Position numbers and translations under genes: made by a program
NCBI GenBank assembly: GCA_002633025.1
Contig: NMRB01001091.1
Span: 159,411 to 223,410, forward strand
Length of the DNA: 64,000 nucleotides
Direction: 5' to 3'
Origin: Notospermus geniculatus
Taxonomy: Eukaryota; Nemertea; Pilidiophora; Heteronemertea; Lineidae
Notes under the pieces: generated by a model
Seen by the model: the letters and a program-made list of their open reading frames with translations, nothing else
Databases searched by the model: none
What the model was told of the DNA's origin: nothing
In this document: positions 23,301 through 36,181 of the stretch, in pieces
How positions within the stretch are numbered: the first letter of the stretch is position 1
Layout: each line of letters begins with the position of its first letter

Positions 23301-26300
23301 GGGGGTCTCATTGTTTGCTTAATTAGCTGATTAATGAAAGATGGAAGCACATCGTTTACAATTCAGATGTGTAGAACAAGAGTAGCAATTTCATAGAAAT
23401 ACATGAAATCGATGCTACCTTTTTGCTTGAAGAAAATATGAATTGTTTTCAGTCGCCATTTGCAGTGCGCTTCCTTATGGCTACCGCCCCCTTAAGGAAA
23501 ATATAAAAACATCGAGGGCGGGAGCTTTTGGGTAGGTGGGTGGGGATGAAAAACAAATATTTTTTTTCAGTGGGCCTAAACTGTCATTGATGAGGTTTCA
23601 TGATCCCCACTACCAATATTAGACGTGCGGATCATTCGGAATTATGGCGTAGCCTATGCAAAAGCAGACATTGACAATTTGTCTTCTTTCCAGATTTCCC
23701 TATAATGGGCGGAGCCCCCAAGCTGACCACCACCACTGACAAAGATAATATGGTGACATTTTACTGCACGGTCACCCAAAGGAAAGGTTTCAGGCATACT
23801 GCTGAGTGGCTCATTGACGGCAAGAAGGTTCCCACAAACAAAATCCAGTCTTCTATTGTAGCCGAGGTCAGCAAGATTCATCAACGGGACTTGCACAAAC
23901 TACCGGCAAGACAAGTAAGCTGTCACAGTCAGATGGACTAGGCGTCCAGTCTGGTGTTCGTTCTTTTATCCGAGTTCAACTGCTCTCTTCTATTTACATT
24001 CGACAGCAACACTAACATGTTTTACATTAAATACATTGAATATGCTCAATAAAGGCCTACATGCGGGTTTATACATTGAAGCCTAAATAGGCCCGGAATC
24101 TGTATTTCCAAAAAATTGGATGAAAAATTTGATCGTGTACAGCGGGCATAAGTGGGAGTTAAAAGTATGTATTACTCTCGAAGAGCATACGTTCAGAAAC
24201 TCTGGCACATTTATAGTATGACGCCTGACTAAAACAACTCATGTATAACTTTTTATCTGCAGAATAATGTTCTCACCAGCGTTGCAATTGAATTCCTATG
24301 CAGTAGATTTTTTCTCATACAAATAGGGTCTAAAATGCAGTGTTACTATTTGCAACGATGCCGACTGTGCCCGGACGACGAGTAAGGCCAGAGACAGTAA
24401 TCTTCTTACACCGACCGCGACGGTAAGCCTGAAATACGCATCGATAAAGCCACTAGGCGATGATTTGCGATGTCGTATTCGTAAGCGTGCTGATCGCCAC
24501 CGATCTTCTCACCAGCCACCGCAGATAAGGCGATATTGGTTTGATGGTGTTTGGTATAAGACGATCGTCGCTGGTGAGAAGATTCCACGCATTGCTGTCC
24601 AGCGCGGACCTGGCGTCAACGGCCGATTTTGGTTGGTGGCGACCAGGCACACCAGACGATACCGCAAGCGATCTGGGCCGACCGCACAGAAAGTCCGATA
24701 GTGCTACCGGCGCCTATCGTCAGTTAGTTATAACGCATTACCATTAACTAAACCGCCGATAGGCACCGAAACCACTATCGGACTTTCTGTGCATGCAGAA
24801 TGCCCAGGGCCGACCGCACAGAAAGTCTGATAGTGCAACCGGCGCCTATCGGCAGTTAGTTAAAACACATTTTCCCATTAACTAAACCGCCGATAGGCAT
24901 CGAAAGCATTATCGGACTTTCTGTGCGGTCGGCCCAGATCGCCTGGTGTGGGTGCTGCCCTCTTAGAATAGCCTACTTCTCCAGTTTTGGGTCCTCCAGA
25001 AATCTAAGTCTGATTTTGTTGTTCAACGAGGAATATACACATTTGGCTATAGAAAAACGTCCGAATAATTTTACATGTAGTAGACTATACAATGTATATA
25101 TATATTTTAACTAGCCGGTGCATAACTAGTACTCCCATATCTTTCGCACCAGCTTTTCTTTATTTTTATGAATGATACATTTTCTAGGTTTCCCCGAAGA
25201 AGTTGGCCCTAGTTGAAGGGAAAGCTGGGAAAAAAATCACCATCAAATTCAACGGACCCCCCGTCTTATTCCTGGACCAGACATATGTCAACAAGCACGG
25301 CACGAAACACATCAGATTAGAAGCCGAATTTCCTGCCAACTCGAGAAAATATACTTGTTCTAAGGTCGCGGCAGTTGTACAGCAAGACCATGCGAAAAAC
25401 AGGGAGTAAGTTTTACTGGTGGCTGGGTACCAGACCTTATGCTCTGCCAATCTCCAACGCAGAGGTCCGACGGTTTCAAAATACGTCTGAACCTATTTGT
25501 CAGTGTACGCCTCGCTTCAATAGGAGATAGATGCATTTTCCCCTCCGATTGCTCGTCATTGGGCCTTTTTTCATTTTGATACCACTTGGTTACTGACACA
25601 GATCCTTAAATCTACTATATCCGCCCTAGAACTGATTAAGATTTAGTCATGAAGTACATGAACATGTAGAATTATACATCTTGTGATTGTTTGTACTTTG
25701 CATTTGAGATGTGGGCCCCTGGTGACGGACTGGAAGTCTCCGCAGAACATTGACGTCAAGGCGGTGACGGATGGGCTCTACATCAAGTCAACAATAAAGA
25801 GAAAGTGTAACGTCTATCTGAGACACTACATTCAAGATGCCGGCAAGATGAAGAAAGTCTTCGAGAAAATTCTCGAAACTGTAGACGTAAGCATGTTGGA
25901 AAATAACTAACGCTCGTTTTAAAAGACTGGTAACGGCTTGGTTGATTTGTTTAACTGTGAAAATTGTTCACGTACGTTTGAGACACTGACAGGATTCTTC
26001 AGTGAGGCGTTGATGCTTGACACCTCTAGTGCCAAATATAAAACTGGTACCAACTGGCGGAAGTCTAGACGCCAACACAACAAAATGCTTATCTTAGTAT
26101 GCTACGAACATCCCAATTGGTTGGATGTTCGTTGCCAGAGTCAGTGTGCTATCTACAGTGCAATATCTCTGCAGGTTGATGTGACCAACCGCGACGGGTG
26201 GGATGCGCAAGGAAGGCGTTTTTCTGGAGTCTGTTCCTCATACAACGATCCCCACCTAACGACCTTTGACAGGCTGTGAGTTCAACCCATTTTATTCTTG

Positions 26301-29300
26301 ATTCACGAAGTGACCCTAATGCTGCGGGGCTTTTCCACGAGGCGTTTGCGGGCGCGGTTGCGACTGAAACAGCTAAAGGGAAATACGTTGCATCGATTTT
26401 TCTACCCGCGCCCCTCTCCTATTCCGCGCCCGCAAACGCCTCGTGGAAACATGGTATTATTTGTGTTGCTGGCTTAACAGCAGGGCCGTGGAGGGGAGGG
26501 GGCGGGTATGGTCTCTGGTAAGAGGTGGGGCTGGCTTTTTGCCATATTTCGGCCCAAATCTGGTTTGGTTTGTCACTGTTGGATGTTGCCATGTGTTCAG
26601 ACCGTTGTAGTTTATGTCGTGTAGAGTCGTATTATCACCTCTGTTGCAGGAGGTTTGAGGGACAATCTCAAGGAGAATTCATAGCTTACCTAAAAGGCGA
26701 CTACCAGGTGAGACTTGATTTAAGGAACCCCCAATTAAATTACGACGAGTGCGAGGTCATTGGTGGTGTAACCAACACTCGTCGGGTGTACCCAAAGATT
26801 TCGGGCGTAATTTAACATACTGCCGGTTATGGATTCCACGACCAAAATACCCGACCGCGAGGTCTTAATTTCTGTTCTAAAATGTAGGATAAAAAGCGGA
26901 CTATTCGCGCCGAGTAAAAGATCCACAAAACAGTTTCCGGAGCGGCCGCCGCAATGCATTTACCAGTTGTTGTTACGAATACAACGGGTTGTTTTATTAT
27001 TTTTGGTTCACTTTGGACAGACGCGAACAATCCGCTTTAAATGCGTTTCCAATGAAATTGCTGACACATTTCTGTCTGTGGGATTAATTTTTTTCATTCG
27101 TTTTTTGAAAATAACGACGTCGTTCATTTTTCTGGTCTCTTCACAAACTAGGTGAATGGCTTTTTCGTAAACTGTGGCAAGATTATTGGCCGCTATTTTG
27201 GTGCAACCTGTAACTGTGGCGTGGCTGTGAAGGCTGGGGATGAAGTCGTAGTTCTATCGTCATGTCCAAAGGTGGCATCTACCTTCGAACTCAATAATCC
27301 CAAGGGTCTGAAGAAACGTCCCGATGTTTTCAAAGTGTATACATTCCTGAATGGCGCCAAAAGGCTGAACGGAAAATTTCGCTCAGGCATGCGAGTTTAC
27401 TCGAATAACAAAGGCCGAGAATATTATGTGAGTACATGTATTCATGTTATAACTTAGTTGATAGCAACAATTATGACTTCACACTTTCAACAATTATGTG
27501 CATTTCCGTACATGTAGGTAACCCTGCCAACAGGAACGTATGTCAAGGTGACCTACTCGCATCGTGGACCGATGATCAACTTCATAGTCATACCTTCCTT
27601 ATCCGACTGGGAGACTTCAACTGGTAAGTACATGTACGAGGCAAAAGATGTGCTTGCATCCCCCGTATTTAATAGTCAAATCCTGGATAAGACTTAGGCC
27701 CAGTTGAACCGCATCCAGAATAGGAGCAATCAGCCGCGCCAAAAGATGGCAGCCAAGTTCTAGCGGGCTAGTCTCGCGCAACCAGCCCCTCGGTCATACT
27801 CCGAGGTCGTGAGACCGAGGGTCTGGCACAGAACGCAATTTTCATTGTAATTGCTTATTCCGAAAAGTCAAATGCGGGGAGCTTCGCTCACGGATTGGCT
27901 AGTCACTACCAATGCGTCAGGGGTCTCAAAAATTAGTGACGTAGGCTGCAGTTTTAATTTAATTTTTAATTGGAAATACCGTCCCCTGTACGTGATAATT
28001 TAGGGATACACCATATTCGAAAACCAACGTTGTCCTGGTTATTTTTTTAGGATTTTGCGGACATTATGACGGAAGCACTACTAATGATCAACGTAATAGG
28101 GACGGCTCAGTTTACAGGGGCCACCGAAATCGTTTTGTGGAAGTTTGGCGGTATGTACACAGTGTATTGTACGTACATGTACATAATGTAATACATGTAC
28201 ATGTATCTTTGATATAAAATGTACATGTACCAGATTTTTTCGCAGTGCATCTATAGTGTATGTAAACGACCACTGTTCAATTTCAACTTATTTAAACACA
28301 ATGATGCTCGAATTTGCAGAATTTTCAAATTAAGCTTCAGGGCAAGTCCGTGTGGTTCCGACACTGATACACACCGGTTTGTACATTTTTGAAAATGTAT
28401 ATTAATCAACGATTTGTAATTTTAGGGAGAAGTCGTGCTCCCTTTTTCATGGGGCCAAACCTCACAAACCTATTAGCAGGAAATCATACTGTCGGTGTGT
28501 ACCCAACTCGCACACGTACGACTGTGGTGAGGATTTTGATGCAGATCCATGCCCTCCAAAAGGTGGTAAGTTATGCATCCAAACATTTGTCCACTTTCTG
28601 TTCAATTGTCTAGTCGGCAAGGAGGTACAGTCACTGAAATTTTGACGATCTCAAATATCACAGCAATCTCAACAAATTTTGACGTAACAAAGCCCAAAAT
28701 CCTTAGAAAGTTCCCCTCTATCATAACTGCAACGAAATTTTTAAAAAGTTACATAACTTGTTGATTTTTACTAAGATTTTTTCCTGATGAGCTATTACGC
28801 AATTATGATATTTCCAAATTTCCAAAATTCTGATGCAGAAATATGACCAACAAGATGTAGCCCTACTTTCATGTGCAACAAACCGTGTTAAAATTGGCCC
28901 AGTAGTATTTGAAATATTCAAGGTATCAGGTGGAGATAAATTTATGTCCATAATTTATATGAATTGGCTCTGATTCATCAAACTGCCATTCACTGGTACG
29001 TCGCTCTTTATTACTTCAATCCAACTATTTCTCATTTAATGCAGCTAAAGAAGAAACTGCAGAAATAATCGAGAAGTTTTCCTATCGGCCCGGGCCGAAT
29101 GCATGCAGTCCACGGCCAACCAAGGGAAGGAGGTCTGTAGATAATCAACTGGACAGCCTAGACAGGATGAAGAGGGCTGTTCCAACCGATCCTAAAGATG
29201 AGGACGATGTGTACAGGTCCTTCGTGTTTAATGCATCTTTTGTCTATCAGGTTTGTTTGAAAGTGTTTATTTATGCAATAAGAGTAAACTTTACAAGAGC

Positions 29301-32300
29301 CCAGGGCCGAGACAAGACATTACTGGCCCTGTCTATCAGTTAATGACAAATACATGCACTTTAAAGCTGAACTGCACGAGCAAAAACAGGAGATTCCAGC
29401 TTTCAGGCCTTTCGATTGGTTTTCACGACGGTAAACGTCGTAGGAAATTTGGAATGTCCCCAAATTATGGATCTTAAAAATGTCCCCAAAATGCCCTTAA
29501 CGCCCCCATATTACCCTTAAGATGTCAATGAATAAAAGTTCTTGCAAATAAAATGATTCCAACTTGTCTCTTTCCCCATGCTCACCTAAAATAAGCCACC
29601 TGTTTATCAAATCCCCACCACGGCAACTTCCCGCCATTAGCCCAGACCGCATGGTCAGCAGCAGTGAAAAATCAATAATTTATGAATGGTGACTCATGTG
29701 CGAACACAGCGCCACAACCACTTCGTGTGGCAGTACTGAGAACTAAATATTTGAGGTTGAATGGGAGTTTATGGGCATGAAGATGCAATGACTTTATCTC
29801 ATGGAAGAAATTTCTTAGCCATTTTACTCAATGATTATCCCAGCCCTCGTCTTACTCCATGTGATTAGACACAGCTGGTTGTTGAGTTTAATGTCCAGTC
29901 TGGGCGATTAACCCTCTACATGCCAAGGCGATTGCTAGTATGGGAAGGATTGATCTCTCAGTGCTGTTGATTTAGCATGGACATGATGGATTCTTGTTCG
30001 GGTCCAATTTTAGGCACCTTTACAAGAGCAGACTGCACCCGATGGCACTATACACTCATTTTGAAAATGGAAATTATCAGGGTTGGATCCAGGGGGCACA
30101 CGCTCCCTATTTTTGGCAGAGCAATGATTATTTTAGCAAGAAAAATTTAATCGAATAATAATTCGAGTATTTTGCTCTCAGGTGCCAGGAAATTGCATCT
30201 AAAAGCACTTTAATTGTCAAATTTTTCCGGGGGAGGGCCCCCAGACCCCCCTTTGGGCTTGGCGCATTTGGTGCTTACCACCTCTGTTGAGCTATTTGAC
30301 AGTCGAGCCATTCGGTCAATCCTGGATCAGGTGTAAAGTTTTTCAGTGTTTCCGTGTATCAGTGTTCCCTCTATTGTTCTGGAAACACTGGCAGATACAT
30401 CGACACGTTTCTCTGTGCGTCCTCCATTGTCTAGTCGCGGCTTATTCCGTCAGACAATAGCAGGGGAAGACTCACAGATGGGGACCGCTCAAAAACGTTA
30501 CACCGGGCCTGATACATGTATGTATTGTGCCTACCACCACTGACTGGCCGGAAAAAAGTCATTTCACTTTTATAACTTCCAGTCAGTCTCAGTCCCGGAA
30601 TGTGTGTCCCCACAATAAATCAATGGAAAAAAATGTCCCCAAAATAAGCTGGAAGGCTGTCCCCAAAATGGACTGAAAAATAGAGGGTGTAAACGTTACT
30701 GTGCAATTGAAAGGCCTGGCTTTGAAAAAGACCACCACGCCACGGTGGTGGTCAAGAGAAATACAAACGACCATAAGGCTTCCTTTACATAGAAGTATAC
30801 GGTATACGAAAACGCCTGTCAACAAAGGTTTCAAATGGATTCACGACCGTGAAGCCATTGTTAAATGGCGTTTTCGTATACCGTATACTTCTATGTAACG
30901 GAAGCCTTAGGCACTTTCAAAGCACCTCCAGAACATGGTAGACAACCAGCCTATTTGGTGGCGCCACTGTATTCGCCCTGGGTCTGTCAATGGAGTAACA
31001 TCGAGAGATGGCGTCCAATGACGTCTGCAGGTCTATGCCATTAGGTTCTTTTAAGCAACATTTATGCAGCCATTCAAAAACAATACAACGCTCATCTGAC
31101 GTTCATCAACGTCATTAGGTATCATTACATACACGTTGAGGACGATTCTTATTTTATTTCTTTGACCATAATTATTGTAATCATTTAAATATTGAAATCA
31201 GGATTTGTACCCATGGGACCGGACGATATTTTACCGAACAGTGAAATTTCACGACAACACATTGCAAGAAAAAGATACGGTTGCTTTTTGCGGCGTCTAT
31301 TCATAATTAAACTGACAATGAAAATCCTACTAAAAATTGCCGCCATTTGCTGTCGAGTGTATGCGCGTTTGAACAACACCTGTGACTTTTTTACACTAGG
31401 AACCCACGTGGCCAACCGACAGTGGCTGGACAGAGGAAAAGGCTAGATCGTACTGCAAAGATTATCTCCTTAAGAAAGACGCTGTAAAAAAATGCAAAAC
31501 GTACCAAAAGAAATCGTACACCGATGAGATAAACAGTTGTATATTTGACATCAAGGTAATGGAAGAATTTTCCTTCACTCTCTAAACATGTAAGTCCGAA
31601 CCAGTTCAGAGAATACTATACATTTTCTTTAGTTGTAACTTTCCGTTCCATGTCATCTTTTTCTAAGAAGACACGTTACAAGCCTCACAAAGGAAAAACA
31701 CTCACTCGATTAGATCATGTTGTAACAACATGACGTATTCAAGGGCGTAGCTAGCTTTTATGGCCTAGGGGCGCAAAACGGATTGAGTCTGGAGAGCGAC
31801 GTCGGAGGGGGGTTTGGGGGTCATCCCCCAGAAAAATATTGAATATCTACATGTATCCTCTCAGATNGGGGGGGGGGGGGAGGACATTTCCCCCGCTAGC
31901 TACGATCCTGGTGTTACACTTACACTAAAACTTTCAGGCCAGTGACAGTACAACTTTCGCCGAATCCACCCTGAATGTCATAATAGCAGATTGTTTGGCT
32001 GAGGTGGAAAAAGAACCACCAAACGTTGAGGACCTGAGTGGTGGCTTGAACAAAACGGTTCTGATGTCATCGCTGTGTTTGGACGATTGCAACGGTAACG
32101 GAACATGCGAGGAAGGTAAAGGCTTTTTTCCCAATGAGAGAAAAATGTCCCAAGTATTCGCTTATGTTCTTTGAGTGACAAAATTCGCTTATGCCAGAAG
32201 GACATAGTACATGTACACTCATGGAAAAAAGTAAATGGACAGCAGGTTTTCTTGAACACATGTATCTCCAAAACAATGGGGTAGAGAAAGTTGGTCCCAA

Positions 32301-34931
32301 CATATATAGTAGCAAATTTTCCTGGCTATCTAAATGTAGTGGTATCAGCGTCGAAAAATTCCGCTGAAAGCCGCATCTGACAGAAGTAATTTTGTAAAGG
32401 CATGTTTTTTGCTACTTTTTTATTTGCATCATTTCATTCAAAATTTTTATGTCACTGTGTTCTACTCATCGACGAGGCATTTCATAACATATCCTATAAT
32501 TTCAACTATTCTGTGTAGAAATGTGATTTTGGGGCACTTCTTCGCAAGTTTTTGAGGAAATGAAAAAAAAATCCAAAGACATGATTACAAGTAATTTTTT
32601 TCTACATATAGGTCAATGTGTTTGTAATGATGGCTACTACGGCAGTGTGTGTTCACTCACGAAGGACACGCCACCAACGATATCTTACATACCTCGTGAC
32701 GGTCTCTGCAACATGAGAAGCAGGAACTGCTCGAGGTCTGAGGTGTTTGGAAAAGATATCATAAAGTCATCTGACTTGAAATGTAGACTGACGCCTTACG
32801 ATGTAAGTAAACAATTGCTGGTCGAGTGGCCGATGCACAGCAAAGGAGTACCAACCAAGTTTCACACCATGTATACCTTGTTTTGGGTTTACCGATAGGG
32901 TATAATAAAGCCTTGGCCGTCATGTAATGATATATTTTGTTATGGAATATTAGTTAGCACTAATGTCTCCAAGATGGTGGCGATCGAGCGTGTGTTCAGA
33001 AACTTTGTCTGCCACGACATCGCTTTTAGCGCACCCCTTCTTCTTTTCAGCCCGTGAAAAAGGTACGAGATGACAGCGGACAATTCATGACTTCGGCGAC
33101 CTACGTTAATTTCAACCTGGTACTCTGTCCCCACGACGGAAATTATGGTAACTTCCTGATAGCCCTGAGCAACAATGGCAAGGATTACAGTAATGATGAA
33201 CTTCTCTTCATGGCCTACGACTCCGCCTGTTTCAAGTGCACTATTGACCAGGACGAAATGGAAGGAAATTGTACCCAAGTCGTAAGTCATTTTTCATTCT
33301 GCATCAGATTGCGAGTTAAGATGGAGTGTTGTCTTTCAAGTCAAGGATTTGAAAGGTGTTGATGTAAGGCTGTCACTGCTGACGTAAGGGAATCGAACTC
33401 GCTAAGATGAAGGGGTACCCAACAGATCGGCACAGGACTAACGGCGATCTCAGAACTAAATCTTTTGTGCGGCTGCTCATAACAACAATTCTTACTGATC
33501 GACTGAGGTGGAATTCCCCGCGTTTGCTGAGATGGGGGAATATTTTTTTGCTTAGTTAGGAATCCCTTCACCTTAACCTCTTCGGCGATGGCCGCTATTT
33601 TTTCACGACCCAGTGTGACCCCTTCTTGACTACGAGAAATAAGAGGATCCCTTTCCTGAAAGTTCCAATTGCCTGTTATAATATGCTAATTTTCTTATTC
33701 AGAAAACAGGATGTTTGATTGGATCGAAGTGTTATCTTCCAGGAGAACTTGATGCCAACAGTCACTGTAGGATCTGTGACCCTGATCGGAATATCAACAA
33801 CTGGTCGCTAAATACAGGTATACAGTACACGTTTACACTAACACTTCGACGTGTGCTACAAAATGATAAGATGTTCACCTCATCACAACGTATTAGAGTG
33901 AGTTTTCGAAACTGCACGGTCAGGCCAACGTCTACGTTTATCTGTTGGTCGGGTATAATAGAAAATAACCAAAATGTTGTCCTAGGTCGATCTGGGCGAT
34001 TGCGAAAACTCTCTAATTATTCTGTTATTTCTGTTGTACAATGTAAGTACCCAGCAGTCGCTAGTCGATAGCCTACTCAACTCAATTCCTTTTTTCCTGT
34101 TTAAGAACTCAGCAACTGCACCGAAACTGAACCCGAAGAGGACAACATGGTGGCCATCATTGCGGGGGTTTCGTCAGGAGTGGCCCTCATAATCATTGTC
34201 GTGATTGCAGTGGTGGTGCACAAGAAATGTCGAAGAAGGTCGGTACTACTCATGTTGTCTTCTTCTAAAGCTCACATCCTGATTTAAAACACGACTGTAT
34301 GCATTAGGATCTCACGACGGCCATTCGCATAACATGTTTTGCGAATCTGGTCGGAAGCAATGTCTTTCACCTTAGAAACCCTATTTCAATTTCATATTAT
34401 GCGGATGGACGAGTGCATCTTAGATACAGGCCAACAACGTTCCGATCAGGAGCTAGTGGTAACGCCAAGCAATAGACTCTATCACTCCAAAAGAGTGCAG
34501 CACCTGACGGGACAGCGTCATGACGTCCCGCACGTCATTTCTGAACGCATGACGTGACTCGAAAAAAATCCGGTTGTTTCAGCGATCATGACGTCGTGAA
34601 ACAATCTGATTTTTTTTCGTCTCGCCTCAAAACATCATGAATGACGTGCGGGACGTCTTGGACGCTGTCCCGTCAGGTGCTGCACTCTTTTAGAGGAATA
34701 TCCTGTATTGGCAAAACGTTTATGTTATCGGTTATCAGGGAACACATTGTGGAAATCGGTGTTAAAATCTATAGTTAGTAACTCCTTGATTATCATTGCT
34801 TCAGGGGGAAGTCAACACCACCATCTGCAATGGAGGTCAAATATGAAGCGAAAGGAAATGACCCTCAGAAGGAACAAGAAACACCAAAAAGGAGTAACGA
34901 ACTTCATAATGGACTTGTAGGAAATGCGTAG
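20395..34931 (+). CDS. VWDE-like type I membrane protein (vWD plus EGF), 1064 aa
   Basis: The 21 exons are 20395-20452, 21255-21311, 21586-21785, 22137-22281, 23694-23914, 25188-25405, 25709-25886, 26175-26275, 26650-26707, 27152-27427, 27518-27623, 28051-28150, 28426-28565, 29045-29250, 31400-31555, 31938-32115, 32612-32802, 33051-33281, 33703-33817, 34106-34238 and 34805-34931. They total 3195 nt, phase-consistent. Order: signal peptide 1-19; Cys-containing N-terminal region to about 359; vWD domain from about 379 (NDPHLTTFD at 383) through the GFCGHYDG-type closing motif; linker with RMKR at 660-663, a furin consensus; WPTDSGW module; EGF-like domain 787-813; NNG-KDYS / YDSACFKC region as in vertebrate VWDE; CRICDPD module; helix about 994-1016; 48-residue tail. 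VWDE proteins are poorly understood and linked to tissue growth. The orthology class is confident; one-to-one orthology is not. Tail and membrane exons are duplicated downstream. Confidence 0.92.
20617..20634. repeat. (CT)n microsatellite
   Basis: An uninterrupted tctctc run in intron 1 of the VWDE-like gene. Confidence 0.9.
24674..24935. repeat. Dimeric foldback element in VWDE-like intron 5
   Basis: Two copies of a foldback unit (gggccgaccgcacagaaagt...actttctgtgc) sit head to tail, at 24674-24793 and 24806-24935. The outer ends gcgatctgggccgacc/ggtcggcccagatcgc are inverted. Each unit has arms around aactaaccgccgataggc-like sequence. A further inverted repeat (ttctcaccagc/gctggtgagaa) lies at 24504-24585. 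Confidence 0.85.
26329..26449. repeat. GC-rich foldback element in VWDE-like intron 8
   Basis: The arms ttccacgaggcgtttgcggg and cccgcaaacgcctcgtggaa are perfect inverses. It is the same family as 14287-14437. Confidence 0.9.
30774..30909. repeat. Foldback element in VWDE-like intron 14
   Basis: The ends taaggcttcc/ggaagcctta are followed by long arms around agaagtatacggtatacgaa, matched perfectly by the inverse on the right. The interior is about 40 bp. Confidence 0.9.
32215..32540. repeat. Interspersed repeat in VWDE-like intron 16
   Basis: This matches 11560-11880 at high identity, including catggccaaa/catggaaaaa-agtaaatggacagcag and the gtcgaaaaattc block. It is a non-coding copy with a few indels between the two. 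Confidence 0.75.
33400..33582. repeat. Interspersed foldback repeat in VWDE-like intron 18
   Basis: The imperfect inverted ends are aagatgaaggggtacccaac and gttaggaatcccttcacctt. The same insertion is present in the downstream duplicate (36310-36500), so it predates the duplication. A fragment is at 12925-13015. Confidence 0.75.
34472..34706. mobile_element. MITE in VWDE-like intron 20, absent from the duplicate copy
   Basis: The arms actccaaaagagtgcagcac and gtgctgcactcttttagagg continue as cctgacgggacagcg and its inverse, with an interior of tgacgt-rich sequence. In the duplicate (37255-37280) the flanks ccaagca and ttggcaaaacg are joined directly, which gives the empty site. Confidence 0.88.
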
Positions 34932-35236
34932 GCATTAGGCCGCTTTGACGTACCCAAGAAGATCAACTACGACGAAAGCTTTCAGAAAAATTCGTGTGTT
35001 GGGAATAGAAGTCCGAACAATAATAATAATAATAAATACAATTATACAATTACAATTACTAGATACAAGAGACTCAGTCTTAGAATTTACACCTTAATTA
35101 TAACATATGCATGTATAGTACCAGTCTTTGGTCGAAGAACACATTTGTAAAACAAACTACACACCAAGTAATATAGCACAATATACATGTATACATGTAC
35201 ATGTACATCATATATGTCAGAATTTACTTACATGTA
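34932..35236. other. 3' flank/UTR of the VWDE-like gene
   Basis: AT-rich sequence with cttagaatttacaccttaa and a tacatgtacatgtac tract. It is shared with the duplicate's flank (37462-37740). The last base before the retroelement is followed by an N at 35237. Confidence 0.6.
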
Positions 35237-36181
35237 NAAGAGCTTCCCAATTGTGATTTGAAATCGCAGTATTGAGAACATCAGTGTCAGTTTGATCATA
35301 TTTCCAGATTCTCTTTGTGATGACACCAGTTGTTATGGGAGAGGAGAAGCTAGTCAAGATATCAATTGTGCTGTGGTCAGATCCCTTTAACGGGGGGGAT
35401 ACAGTAGTTTCAGAAACATACACTAAAGAATTGCAAAAGCACAGGTCTAGGCAGGAACGACTATTGAGGGTTATGCGAGTAGGTTCTTTCACCAACTGAA
35501 AGAGAGAGTTTTGTACACATAAATCATACAGCATGGTCCCTTCGGTGGTATTTACATCATCACACCACCACATTTTAGAGCGGCAGTTAAAATCACCTCC
35601 AAATAACACTATCTCACTGTTGAGATCTAATTTCTGAAGAGTATTGTCCAAAGACGTAAAAAAACGAGATCTTTCAAACGGAGTTTGTGAGGGGGATCGG
35701 TAAAATGACCCAAGGAGAATTTTCCTGTCTTTCGTGAATAACTCAAACCACATACTGTCTACTGAAACGTCCTCGAGATCAGGTCTGCGATTAAAAGCAA
35801 TTGACTCACGAATGTATATAACCATACCCCTACCCTTGGTGGAGTAAAGAGTATTATCGAGAGTATGAAAACCATTTACATTCCATTTGGAGATGTCAAG
35901 GTGAGTCCCCGCTTCGCAAAGCCCCGCAAAATGAATATTACCAGACACTAAACGAATTTTAAGGTCTTCGAACCTTTGGCCATTGTCGGCCGAGAGACTG
36001 TTAACATTAGAAAAGAGAACATTGTATGAACCGATGGGCCCAGGATTGCTCTCTATGTCCCCGGCACAGAGCAGAATATTACGAATAATATTAGGATAAA
36101 GTATTGTTGATACAAAAGGTAGTAAACCAGGTACAAACAATGTTAAGGTCAGGGACATAGAGAGTAGAATTAATACGGAAC
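35237..36181 (-). mobile_element. Non-LTR retrotransposon fragment: 2A-like peptide plus AP-endonuclease domain
   Basis: The minus-strand frame from 36218 to about 35238 holds the N-terminal part of a retrotransposon polyprotein. A hydrophobic segment (about residues 14-50) leads into CAGDIESNPGP, the 2A consensus D-V/I-E-x-N-P-G-P that makes ribosomes skip a peptide bond, at 36036-36062. An endonuclease of apurinic type follows, with its diagnostic motifs in order: FSNVNSL, LCEAGTH, SFYRSPS, GGDFNC and GSDHS. Reverse transcriptase is missing: the frame reaches the N at 35237 and then host-like flank. 2A-like sequences are known in CR1/L2/Crack-type elements of sea urchin, lancelet and other invertebrates, so this is probably such a clade. 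The first dozen codons of the open frame are antisense host sequence, not element. Confidence 0.9.
36036..36062 (-). other. 2A-like ribosome-skipping site in the retrotransposon ORF
   Basis: It encodes GDIESNPGP, followed by Ile. All invariant residues of the 2A core are present. Skipping would separate a roughly 60-residue hydrophobic leader from the endonuclease. Confidence 0.85.
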
